Under the pieces are notes generated by a model. The model was not told the origin of the DNA and did not search any database. It was given only the letters and a program-made list of their open reading frames with translations. From Shinella sp. (GTDB taxonomy: Bacteria; Pseudomonadota; Alphaproteobacteria; Rhizobiales; Rhizobiaceae), in NCBI GenBank assembly GCA_003248775.1, contig QFQX01000033.1, positions 1 to 50,699 of the forward strand: 50,699 nt of DNA, read 5' to 3'. Made by a program: the position numbers and the translations under genes. Of the stretch, positions 42,438 through 50,445 are shown in pieces (within the stretch, counting starts at the first letter, position 1; the number at the start of each line of letters is the position of its first letter).

Positions 42438-43639
42438 CGGATGCATACATCGTTGACGGCCTTCGCACCCCGATAGGCCGTTACGCGGGAGCGCTTGCTT
42501 CCGTGCGCGCCGACGACCTCGCCGCAATTCCGATTGCCGCGTTGAAGGAGCGCCACCCTCGCATCGACTGGTCGCTGCTGGACGACATCGTTCTCGGATG
42601 CGCCAATCAGGCGGGTGAGGACAACCGGAACGTGGCGCGCATGGCGGCGCTTCTCGCGGGGCTGCCGGTTAGTGTGCCTGGCGTGACACTCAACCGTCTG
42701 TGTGGTTCCGGCCTTGACGCTGTCGGCACGGCGGCGCGCGCGATCCGCGCCGGCGAAAGCAATCTCGTGATTGCCGGCGGAGTGGAGAACATGAGCCGCG
42801 CCCCATTCGTCATGGGCAAGGCCGACACCGCATTCTCGCGTTCGGCGCATATCTACGACACGACCATCGGCTGGCGGTTCGTCAATCCGCGCATGGCGGC
42901 CCTCCACGGGGTCGATTCCATGCCGGAAACGGCCGACAACGTCGCCCAACAGTTCTCCATCTCGCGCGACGACCAGGACGAATTCGCCTTCCGCAGCCAA
43001 CAGCGATGGGCGGCCGCGCAGGCCGCTGGCCGTTTTTCCGACGAAATCGTCCCGGTGCAAATCCCTCAGAGGAAGGGTGAGCCGCTGGTGGTGCGTGTCG
43101 ATGAGCATCCGCGTCCGGATACCGGCCGCGAGCAGTTGGCGAAACTCAGAGGCGTGAACGGCCCCGACCTTACCGTCACCGCCGGCAACGCCTCCGGCGT
43201 CAACGACGGGGCGGCCGCAGTGCTTATCGCGTCCGGGGACATGGTGCGGGCAAAGGACCTGACGCCGCGTGCGCGCGTGGTCGGCATGGCCGTCGCCGGC
43301 CTCGAACCCCGCATCATGGGGTATGGCCCCGTTCCCGCCGTGAAGAAACTTCTCGAACGCACCGGCCTCCGCCTGGACCAGATGGACGTGATCGAGCTCA
43401 ATGAGGCTTTCGCGGCACAGGCATTGGCCGTGCTTCGCGGCCTCGGGCTTCCTGATGATGCCGAGCACGTCAATCCCAACGGAGGGGCGATAGCGCTCGG
43501 TCATCCGCTCGGGGCGAGCGGTGCCCGGCTGGCGATGACCGCGGTCAATGAACTTCACCGGCGTGCCGGCCGCTACGCGCTTTGCACCATGTGCATCGGC
43601 GTTGGCCAGGGTATCGCCCTCATCCTCGAACGCGTGTGA
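42434..43639 (+). CDS. Thiolase, 3-oxoadipyl-CoA (PcaF/PaaJ)-like
   Basis: This 401-residue thiolase has acyl-accepting Cys90 (LNRLCGSGLDAVG), His357 (GGAIALGHPLGASG), Cys387 (TMCIGVGQG) and NEAFAAQAL, so it should be active. Long segments, such as GCANQAGEDNRNVARM and IYDTTIGWRFVNP, are characteristic of beta-ketoadipyl-CoA thiolases. That suggests the acyl chain is a dicarboxylate that yields acetyl-CoA and succinyl-CoA. It overlaps the CoA transferase and lies 8 bp before the FadB-like gene. A general acetyl-CoA acetyltransferase role is the alternative. Confidence 0.9.
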   Translation: MTDAYIVDGLRTPIGRYAGALASVRADDLAAIPIAALKERHPRIDWSLLDDIVLGCANQAGEDNRNVARMAALLAGLPVSVPGVTLNRLCGSGLDAVGTAARAIRAGESNLVIAGGVENMSRAPFVMGKADTAFSRSAHIYDTTIGWRFVNPRMAALHGVDSMPETADNVAQQFSISRDDQDEFAFRSQQRWAAAQAAGRFSDEIVPVQIPQRKGEPLVVRVDEHPRPDTGREQLAKLRGVNGPDLTVTAGNASGVNDGAAAVLIASGDMVRAKDLTPRARVVGMAVAGLEPRIMGYGPVPAVKKLLERTGLRLDQMDVIELNEAFAAQALAVLRGLGLPDDAEHVNPNGGAIALGHPLGASGARLAMTAVNELHRRAGRYALCTMCIGVGQGIALILERV

Positions 43640-43647
43640 GCTTCGCC

Positions 43648-45627
43648 ATGACTGTCAGTCTAGAAATCGTGGATGAAATCGCGGTCGTCACGATCGACAA
43701 TCCGCCTGTCAATGCCATGAACCGAAGCGTCAGGGAGAGGCTGCAGGCCCTTGCCGATGAGCTCGACGCCAATCCCGGCATACGGGCCGTCGTGCTTACC
43801 GGAGCGGGACGTCTCTTCGTTGGTGGCGCCGACATCACCGAATTCGGCCGGCCCGTCGAGCCGCCTTACCTGCCAAACCTGATCCTCCGGATCGAGCAGG
43901 CCGAAAAGCCCTGGATAGCCGCCGTGCACGGCGCGGCCTTGGGCGGCGGACTCGAGATCGCGTTGGGTTGCCGTTTCCGCGTGGCGGCTGCAAACGCCCG
44001 GTTCGCACTCCCAGAGGTCAATCTCGGCATCATTCCGGGCGCAGGCGGTACGCAGCGGCTGCCGCGTGTCATCGGCGTTGCGGACGCGATCGGCGTGGTC
44101 GCCGAAAACCGGGCGCTCGATGCGCAGGCGGCAGCGACGCTCGGGCTGGTCGATCGTATCGTCGCCGAACCCCTCGTGCCCGCCGCGATCGAATTTGCCC
44201 GAGAGGTTCTGGAAAAACCACTGCCGCAGCCGACACTGCTCCGCCCGGTCCCGTCGCCGGAGAACGCCTTCTGGGAAGTCGCGGAAGAGCGGATCCGGCG
44301 CAGCGCAAAGGGCATGGCCGCGCCGTCCCGAGCTCTGGAAGCCGTGCGCTACGGCGTCGAGCATGGAACTGCCGCGGGTATCACGCGGGAGCGCGAGATC
44401 TTTCTGGAACTGCGGTCCAGCGAGGAAGCCTCTGCCTTGCGCTATCTTTTCTTCGCAGAACGGGCAGCCCCCCGTCCGACGGACCTTCGCGACGTCAAGC
44501 CGCGCCCGTTTGACAGCGTCGGCGTCGTCGGCGGCGGCACGATGGGCGCCGGCATCGCCGCAGCACTCGTCAATGCGGGCTTGTCTGTGACGCTGGTCGA
44601 GCAGGACGAGGCGGGAACTTCCCGCGCGCTGGCAACGCTGAAGGGGATATTCGATGCGGCCCAGCGCCGCGGCTCGGTGACCGCCGACGAAGCCGCTTCC
44701 CGGTTGGGCCGGATCGATGCCCGCGTCGGATACGATGGACTTTCGCGTTGCGATCTCGTCATCGAGGCGGTTTTCGAGGAGCTTTCGGTGAAGCGGGCGG
44801 TGTTCGCCGAGCTCGGGCGGGCCTGCCGGCCGGATGCCGTTCTTGCGACCAACACCTCCTATATCGACCCGCGCCTCATCGCCGAGGGTCTGCCAAATCC
44901 CGATCGTTTCCTGGGCCTGCATTTCTTCAGCCCGGCGCAGGTCATGAAGCTGCTCGAGATCGTGCCTACGCCCAATACCGCGCCGGACGTGCTGGCGACG
45001 GCATTCGAGCTTGCCCGCAGGCTCTCCAAGATGCCGGTACGCTCCGGTATCTGCGACGGCTTCATCGGCAACCGTATCCTGCGGCGCTACCGTGTCGAGG
45101 CGGAGGCCATGATCGGCGAAGGCGTCGATGTCGCCGCGATCGATGCCGCCATGCGCGCCTTCGGCTATGCGATGGGTCCCTTCGAAATGCAGGACATGGC
45201 GGGTCTCGACATATCCTTCCTGCAGCGGGAGGCGGCAAGGGCAAGGGGCGAAATCGTGCCTGAAACTCCCGGCGATCTGCTCGTGCGCGCCGGGCGCAAG
45301 GGCCAGAAGACCGGCGGCGGATGGTACGACTACGCCTCCGGCGATCGCAAGCCGCTGCCGTCGCCGGCGGCCCGGCAAATCATCGCGCCGTTCGTAAAGG
45401 GCGATAGCGAACTCTCCCCGGACGCGATCGTCGAACGCCTTATGGCGGCGATGGCGGCGGAGGGCAGGGCCATCCTCGATGAGGGCATCGTGGCGAGCGC
45501 GGCCGATATCGATCTGGTGGAAGTGCACGGCTACGGCTTCCCGCGCAAACGCGGAGGACCGATGTTCCAGTCGGCGCGCGGAAACGAGGTCGATAACGCA
45601 CACAGCGAAGCGAGGAAGACGTCATGA
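43648..45627 (+). CDS. Enoyl-CoA hydratase/3-hydroxyacyl-CoA dehydrogenase fusion (FadB-like)
   Basis: This 659-residue bifunctional protein has an N-terminal crotonase domain with both catalytic acids (Glu103 in GGGLEIAL, Glu123 in LPEVNLGIIPGAGG). A Rossmann domain follows, with VGGGTMGAG (294-302) and His425 in LGLHFFSP, then two C-terminal helical dehydrogenase domains. It carries out hydration and NAD-dependent oxidation of enoyl-CoA. It is shorter than the E. coli FadB (about 730). ATG 43648 is 8 bp after the thiolase stop, and ATGA links it to the next gene. With the acyl-CoA dehydrogenase at 31845 and thiolase it completes one beta-oxidation round. Confidence 0.93.
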   Translation: MTVSLEIVDEIAVVTIDNPPVNAMNRSVRERLQALADELDANPGIRAVVLTGAGRLFVGGADITEFGRPVEPPYLPNLILRIEQAEKPWIAAVHGAALGGGLEIALGCRFRVAAANARFALPEVNLGIIPGAGGTQRLPRVIGVADAIGVVAENRALDAQAAATLGLVDRIVAEPLVPAAIEFAREVLEKPLPQPTLLRPVPSPENAFWEVAEERIRRSAKGMAAPSRALEAVRYGVEHGTAAGITREREIFLELRSSEEASALRYLFFAERAAPRPTDLRDVKPRPFDSVGVVGGGTMGAGIAAALVNAGLSVTLVEQDEAGTSRALATLKGIFDAAQRRGSVTADEAASRLGRIDARVGYDGLSRCDLVIEAVFEELSVKRAVFAELGRACRPDAVLATNTSYIDPRLIAEGLPNPDRFLGLHFFSPAQVMKLLEIVPTPNTAPDVLATAFELARRLSKMPVRSGICDGFIGNRILRRYRVEAEAMIGEGVDVAAIDAAMRAFGYAMGPFEMQDMAGLDISFLQREAARARGEIVPETPGDLLVRAGRKGQKTGGGWYDYASGDRKPLPSPAARQIIAPFVKGDSELSPDAIVERLMAAMAAEGRAILDEGIVASAADIDLVEVHGYGFPRKRGGPMFQSARGNEVDNAHSEARKTS

Positions 45628-47060
45628 CCGATTATCCGGATACCCTGCTGTTCATCGATGGGGTTTGGCGGCCGGGGGCCGGCAACCGGACCATTCCGGT
45701 GCTCAACCCGGCGACCGCGCAGCCGATCGGAGCGGTGGCCTGGGCCGACCGCTCCGATCTGGACGAGGCGCTGGCGGCAGCCGAACGAGGCTATGCCCTC
45801 TGGAGCGCCACCTCCGCCTATGAACGCGGCAAGATCATGCGCCGCGCCGCGGACATCCTGCGTGGCAGGGCCGATGCGATCGCCACGCTGATGACGATGG
45901 AACAGGGCAAGCCCTTGGCCCAGGCGCGGCTGGAAACACTCGCCGGGGCCGATGTCATCGACTGGTTCGCCGGAGAGGCGCAACGCACCTACGGCCAGGT
46001 CATTCCCGCGCGCTCGCCGGACGTGATCCAGATGACCCTGAAACGGCCGGTCGGTCCCGTCGCCGCCTTCACGCCGTGGAATTTCCCGATCAATCAGGTG
46101 GTTCGCAAGCTTTCGGCGGCGATCGCCGCAGGCTGCTCGATCATCGTTAAGGCCCCCGAGGAAACGCCGGCTTCGCCCGCCGAACTCATCAGGGCCTTTG
46201 CGGAGGCGGGCGTACCCAACGGCGTCATAAACCTGGTCTACGGCGTTCCGGCAGAGATTTCGCAATACCTGATTCCGCATCCGGTCATTCGCAAGATCAG
46301 CTTCACCGGATCCACCCCGGTCGGAAAGCAGCTTGCCGCTCTCGCCGGTCTGCATATGAAGCGCGCGACGATGGAACTCGGCGGTCACGCCCCGGTCATC
46401 GTCGCAGAAGATGCGGATATCGATCTGGCCGTCGACCTCATGGTGGCGAACAAGTTCCGAAATGCCGGTCAGGTCTGCGTCTCCCCGACGCGTTTCCTCG
46501 TGCAGGAGCGGGTGGCCGATGCGTTCGTCGACCGCTTCACCGAAGGCGTCCGCGCCATCCGCGTCGGCAACGGCCTCGATGCGGATGTCGACATGGGGCC
46601 GCTCGCCAACGATCGCCGTATTCCCGCGCTGGAGGGCCTGATCGGCGATGCCGTGGCACACGGGGCCCAGTTGAAAACCGGTGGGCGGCGTATCGGCAAC
46701 GAAGGCTGGTTCTTCGAGCCGACGGTGCTGGCGGATGTCCCGCGCGAGGCGCGGATCATGAACGAGGAGCCTTTCGGCCCCGTCGCCGTCATCAACCGTT
46801 TCGGCGGCCTGGAGGAGGCGATCGCCGAGGCCAACCGGCTTCCCTTCGGGCTGGCGGCTTTCGCTTTCACCCGCAGCGGCGAAACGGCGACGCGGCTCGG
46901 CAACGAGGTAGAGGCCGGCATGCTGTCGATCAATCATCTCGGGTTGGCGTTGCCGGAGGTTCCCTTCGGCGGGATCAAGGATTCCGGCCATGGGACCGAA
47001 GGCGGGTCGGAGGCGCTGGAGGCCTATCTCGATACACGGCTGGTGACGCGGAAGGGCTGA
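45624..47060 (+). CDS. Succinate-semialdehyde/adipate-semialdehyde-type aldehyde dehydrogenase
   Basis: This 478-residue aldehyde dehydrogenase has catalytic Cys285 (NAGQVCVSPTRF) and Glu251 (MELGGHAPV), plus AFTPWNFPINQV for cofactor binding. These features are nearest the GabD/succinate-semialdehyde branch. It would oxidise a semialdehyde to a dicarboxylic acid, a sensible feed for the CoA transferase and PcaF-like thiolase next to it. It is clearly distinct from the dehydrogenase at 12428. ATG 45624 overlaps the FadB-like stop. Confidence 0.92.
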   Translation: MTDYPDTLLFIDGVWRPGAGNRTIPVLNPATAQPIGAVAWADRSDLDEALAAAERGYALWSATSAYERGKIMRRAADILRGRADAIATLMTMEQGKPLAQARLETLAGADVIDWFAGEAQRTYGQVIPARSPDVIQMTLKRPVGPVAAFTPWNFPINQVVRKLSAAIAAGCSIIVKAPEETPASPAELIRAFAEAGVPNGVINLVYGVPAEISQYLIPHPVIRKISFTGSTPVGKQLAALAGLHMKRATMELGGHAPVIVAEDADIDLAVDLMVANKFRNAGQVCVSPTRFLVQERVADAFVDRFTEGVRAIRVGNGLDADVDMGPLANDRRIPALEGLIGDAVAHGAQLKTGGRRIGNEGWFFEPTVLADVPREARIMNEEPFGPVAVINRFGGLEEAIAEANRLPFGLAAFAFTRSGETATRLGNEVEAGMLSINHLGLALPEVPFGGIKDSGHGTEGGSEALEAYLDTRLVTRKG

Positions 47061-47079
47061 CGAACGCCGGGAGGAATAC

Positions 47080-48204
47080 GTGCACATTAAAGACATACGA
47101 ACCTACGCGATAGCCTACGCCGATACCAACGACTTCGATCGCGTCAAGGCCACCGTTCTCGTGCGGGTGACGGCTGCGGGCGGGACTGTGGGCTGGGGCG
47201 AGGGGATCACGCTTGCGCCCGAGGCGGCGCGGGCGACGAAGCTTCTCATCGACGAAGGGCTGGCACCGCTACTGCTCGACGCAGGAGAAATCAGCGTCGA
47301 TGAGGCCTGGCAGCGCATGCGGGCCCATTGCTGGTGGTACGGCGAAGGCGGGCTTGCCTGCATCGCCTATTCCGCCCTCGACATGGCTTTGTGGGACATC
47401 GAGGGCAGGGAGCGCGGGCTGCCGCTTCATGCGCTCTTCGGCGGCAAGATCGTCGAGACGCTGCCGGCCTATGCCAGCAGCCACGTCAACAAGGCAACGA
47501 TCGATGAGAACATCGCCGAGGTCCTTTCCTTCAAGGAGCAGGGTTATGCCGGCTGCAAGCTCGGCATCGGCAAGAAAGGCCTGTCCGACATCGGCCGGAA
47601 CCCGGACAACGACGTCCTGTTCGTCAAGTTGCTGCGCGAGGCCGTCGGAGCCGAATTCCCGATACTGATGGACGCCGGAAACGGCGTCGTCTGGGATCGC
47701 GAGACGGCTATCCGCACGGTCGGCCGCATGGCGGAGTACGATATCGGCTGGATCGAGGAACCGTTCTATCCGACGCTCATCGACGACTACCGTGCTTTGA
47801 AAAAAGCCGTTGACGTGCCGATCGCCACTGGCGAGCGGGAGTTTACCGTATCGGGATATCGCCGCCTGGTGGAGACCGGCACGGTCGATGTGCTCGGCGT
47901 GGATCCCGCGCGCTCGGAAGGGGTGACCGGGTTCCGCAAGGTGGACGAGATCTGCTCGCAAGCGGGTATCGTCATGAACGCCCATGCCTGGAGCACCGCG
48001 GTGCTGTCGGCGGCGAGCCTGCATCTGTCGCTTGCCTCCCCGAATACGAGGCTCTTCGAGCTGAAACCGTTCCCCGTCAGCGTGCAAGACGATCTGGTCG
48101 ACCGGCCGATCCGGCATCACGGCGGCAGCGTCCGCGCTCCGGACGGGCCGGGATCCGGCATGGAGGTGCGGCAGCACGTCGTCGAACGTCTCGAAATGCG
48201 CTGA
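47080..48204 (+). CDS. Mandelate racemase/muconate-lactonizing (enolase superfamily) enzyme
   Basis: This 374-residue protein has an N-terminal capping domain and a TIM-barrel with metal ligands Asp198 (LMDAGNG), Glu226 (WIEEPF) and Glu252 (ATGERE). Candidate acid/base residues are Lys160 (CKLGIGKKG) and His302 (NAHAWS). Members dehydrate sugar acids, racemise 2-hydroxy acids or lactonise muconates after taking a proton alpha to a carboxylate. The usual KxK is K-L-G here. It starts at GTG 47080 behind GGGAGGAA. With a hydroxy acid dehydrogenase elsewhere in the island, either racemase or dehydratase would fit. Confidence 0.9.
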   Translation: MHIKDIRTYAIAYADTNDFDRVKATVLVRVTAAGGTVGWGEGITLAPEAARATKLLIDEGLAPLLLDAGEISVDEAWQRMRAHCWWYGEGGLACIAYSALDMALWDIEGRERGLPLHALFGGKIVETLPAYASSHVNKATIDENIAEVLSFKEQGYAGCKLGIGKKGLSDIGRNPDNDVLFVKLLREAVGAEFPILMDAGNGVVWDRETAIRTVGRMAEYDIGWIEEPFYPTLIDDYRALKKAVDVPIATGEREFTVSGYRRLVETGTVDVLGVDPARSEGVTGFRKVDEICSQAGIVMNAHAWSTAVLSAASLHLSLASPNTRLFELKPFPVSVQDDLVDRPIRHHGGSVRAPDGPGSGMEVRQHVVERLEMR

Positions 48205-48289
48205 CCCGCGACTGCTACCGCGACAAATTTCAACTGCGCATCCCGTTTGAATCATCTTGATCCAAACGGCATGCGCCGAGGGAGGCAAC

Positions 48290-49108
48290 ATGCAAATCAC
48301 GGGAAAGACGGCGATCATCCTCATGTTCGCCGATCCGGTCGCCCATATTCGCGGCACCGTCCTTATAAACGACAGTCTGGCCGAAATGGACCTGGACGCG
48401 GCAATCGTGCCGCTCCACATCATGCCCGAAGACCTGGCCGGCACGCTCGATGCCGTACGTCGCATGCAGAACGTGGCGGGTCTCGGCATTACCATCCCCC
48501 ACAAGATTGCTGTCCTGCCGCTGCTCGAAGAGGTGACGCCGACAGCGCGCCGCCTGGGGGCCGTCAACTTCGCCAGGCGAAATGCCGACGGCACGCTGAC
48601 GGGCACGAATACGGACGGTGCCGGCTTCGTCACCGGGCTTGTGGCAAACGGTTTCGAGGTGCGCGGCAAGAGGGCGCTGGTGGTCGGGGCGGGCGGGGTC
48701 GGCCGCGCCATTGCCTTTGCTCTCGCCGATGCGGGTGTCACGGAGCTGGCTATCGCCAATCGCGATGCGGAGCGTGCCCGTTCGCTGGCCGCGGAGATCG
48801 CCGCAAGCGTTCCCGCCTGCCGCCTGCGGCTCTGCGATGCGCAGGCGCCGGATGCGGTCGCCGGGATCGATCTTTTGGTCAACGCCACTGCGCTCGGCAT
48901 GGCAGTCGATGATCCGTTGCCCGTGCGGCTCGATCGTCTTGAGACCGAGACGGCTGTCGCCGAAGTGGTCGTCAATCCGCCGATGACGCCGCTTCTCGAG
49001 GCGGCTGCTTCACGCGGATGCCAGATCGTTGCCGGAGCGGAAATGCTGAAGCCGCAGCCGCGCCTCGTCGCGGAATTTTTCGGTCTTCTCACGACGGCGC
49101 GCACCTGA
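48290..49108 (+). CDS. AroE-like dehydrogenase, copy 1 (non-canonical substrate site)
   Basis: This 272-residue member of the shikimate/quinate dehydrogenase family has the substrate-site lysine in GITIPHK, NTDGAGF and the nucleotide-binding VVGAGGVGRAIAFALADAG. The S-x-S motif that binds the shikimate carboxylate is replaced (PVAHIRG), and the C-terminal DxxYxP is replaced by VVVNPP. True shikimate dehydrogenase function is therefore unlikely, and a polyol or cyclitol-like substrate should be considered. ATG 48290 has GGGAGGC upstream. It is about 33 bp before a paralogue; both begin MQITG. Confidence 0.88.
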   Translation: MQITGKTAIILMFADPVAHIRGTVLINDSLAEMDLDAAIVPLHIMPEDLAGTLDAVRRMQNVAGLGITIPHKIAVLPLLEEVTPTARRLGAVNFARRNADGTLTGTNTDGAGFVTGLVANGFEVRGKRALVVGAGGVGRAIAFALADAGVTELAIANRDAERARSLAAEIAASVPACRLRLCDAQAPDAVAGIDLLVNATALGMAVDDPLPVRLDRLETETAVAEVVVNPPMTPLLEAAASRGCQIVAGAEMLKPQPRLVAEFFGLLTTART

Positions 49109-49141
49109 ACGCAACCATCTTGGTCCAGAAAGGATATGTCG

Positions 49142-49948
49142 ATGCAAATTACTGGTGGAACCGACCTCTTCTACATCATCGGATCTCCGATCGCCCATTT
49201 CAGGGCGCCGGTGCTCTTCAACGAGTATTTCGCTGCCAGGGGACACGACTTTTGCTGTGCGGGACTTCATGTCCGTCCGGGCGATCTGTCCGAGGCCTTC
49301 ACGTTCCTGCGCAAGGTAGACAACGTGAAAGGCATGTGCATCACCATTCCGCACAAGATCGACGCGGTGCCGCTCGTCGACCGACTGACGAAAGCCGGGC
49401 AACGTGTGGGGTCGGTCAATTTCGTTCGCCGGGAGAAGGACGGAACGCTGACCGGGCACAACATCGACGGCGAGGGTTTCCTGCGCGGACTGGCGGCGAA
49501 TGACTTCGATTTGGCAGGTGGCGACGTCGTGCAGGTGGGCAGCGGTGGCGTCGGTCGTGCCATCGCGTTTTCGCTGGCATCGTCGGGCATCGCGCGGCTC
49601 ACCCTGATCAATCGCAATGTAGAAAAAGCCAGCCGGCTGGCCGAAGAAGTACAGGCTGCCACCGGCACTCCCGTCGTGGCCCTGAAGGAAGGCGAGAAGC
49701 CCGATCTCGGCCGCGCGACCTTGCTCGTCAACGCGACGCCGGTCGGCATGGTTGGCAGCCTCGGCTTGCCGCTCGACATCGGCGGCCTTTCGCCTTCATG
49801 CATAGTGGCAGATGTCGTCCTCAAGCCCGACGAAACCGAGCTGCTCACCGCGGCCCGCGCCATCGGCTGCCGATGCTTGCCGGGTTCTGCGATGCTGCGG
49901 CCGCAGATCGAGCTCTGCGAGGAGTTCCTTTACGGGGGGCAGCCGTAG
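49142..49948 (+). CDS. AroE-like dehydrogenase, copy 2
   Basis: This 268-residue paralogue of the preceding gene has CITIPHK, NIDGEGF and VGSGGVGRAIAFSLASSG, and again lacks S-x-S (PIAHFRAPV) and DxxYxP (VVLKPDE). The tandem pair probably arose by duplication and could act as two subunits or on two stereoisomers. ATG 49142 lies 8 bp after AAAGGA; ATG 49136 is too close to that site. It ends the forward operon and the recognisable island. No clear intrinsic terminator follows. Confidence 0.88.
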   Translation: MQITGGTDLFYIIGSPIAHFRAPVLFNEYFAARGHDFCCAGLHVRPGDLSEAFTFLRKVDNVKGMCITIPHKIDAVPLVDRLTKAGQRVGSVNFVRREKDGTLTGHNIDGEGFLRGLAANDFDLAGGDVVQVGSGGVGRAIAFSLASSGIARLTLINRNVEKASRLAEEVQAATGTPVVALKEGEKPDLGRATLLVNATPVGMVGSLGLPLDIGGLSPSCIVADVVLKPDETELLTAARAIGCRCLPGSAMLRPQIELCEEFLYGGQP

Positions 49949-49981
49949 GGATCTTTTTCATGAAGGTTTGCTAACATGAAG

Positions 49982-50028
49982 TGTCCCCCGAATTTTGGCC
50001 AGCGTGAGCTGGAATTTTCCGGGGGCAC
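49982..50028. repeat. Large imperfect inverted repeat, possible IS terminus
   Basis: TGTCCCCCGAATTTTGG...CCAGC and GCTGGAATTTTCCGGGGGCA form a long imperfect dyad with almost no loop, beginning about 34 bp after the last AroE-like stop. It has the look of an insertion-sequence end (perhaps IS21-like), but no transposase is next to it. Confidence 0.4.
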
Positions 50029-50280
50029 GTCATCAGGATCATTCATTGGGCAACTCTAATGACACCCAGCCGCGTCGAGGTCGGATACCTCCAATTTAAT
50101 GAGGTTTGAGATCCGGAGCTATATCCTTTGCCGTTTCCTGGGGATTAGTGTTTGGGTGGCTTAAAGAGCGCGTTGGAAACGTCCGATGGAATGGATTAAT
50201 AAAATTTGCGACGGAGTGAGAACGCCCAGAGGGGCCACCGGCCTTCGGCAAATAGTCGGACTACGCCTAGCTTTATACAT

Positions 50281-50332
50281 ACATGGTTTCCGAGGGACCA
50301 TTAGCGATGAGACATGGTCTCAGAAACCATGT
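50281..50332. repeat. Nested dyad: 10-bp outer and 6-bp inner arms
   Basis: ACATGGTTTC (50281-50290) pairs perfectly with GAAACCATGT (50323-50332), and GACCAT (50296-50301) pairs with ATGGTC (50314-50319). A competing GAGAC/GTCTC stem sits in the right arm. It could be a recombination site or a mobile-element end. Confidence 0.5.
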
Positions 50333-50445
50333 GAACGCAATCCGCCGGTGGCGGATACTTGTTTGTGGGAGCTAACGCTCGGTTAAGCGAAATACGAGCG
50401 GGTATGTGGTACCAAATGATGGAAAAAACTGATGGTGTCGAAAAA

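Larger units (their letters stand above)
49949..50445. other. Gene-free right boundary with hairpins
   Basis: About 500 bp hold no supported gene. Base composition drops clearly below that of the island. Two imperfect dyads lie here and are listed separately. A frame at 50186-50386 resembles no family I know. Confidence 0.6.

Noticed and set aside
43660..45603. 647-codon minus-strand frame opposite the FadB-like gene
   Set aside because: A shadow of a well-conserved bifunctional gene; no start signal or similarity.
50186..50386. Small plus-strand frame at the right boundary
   Set aside because: It spans the nested dyad, has no ribosome binding site and resembles no family.
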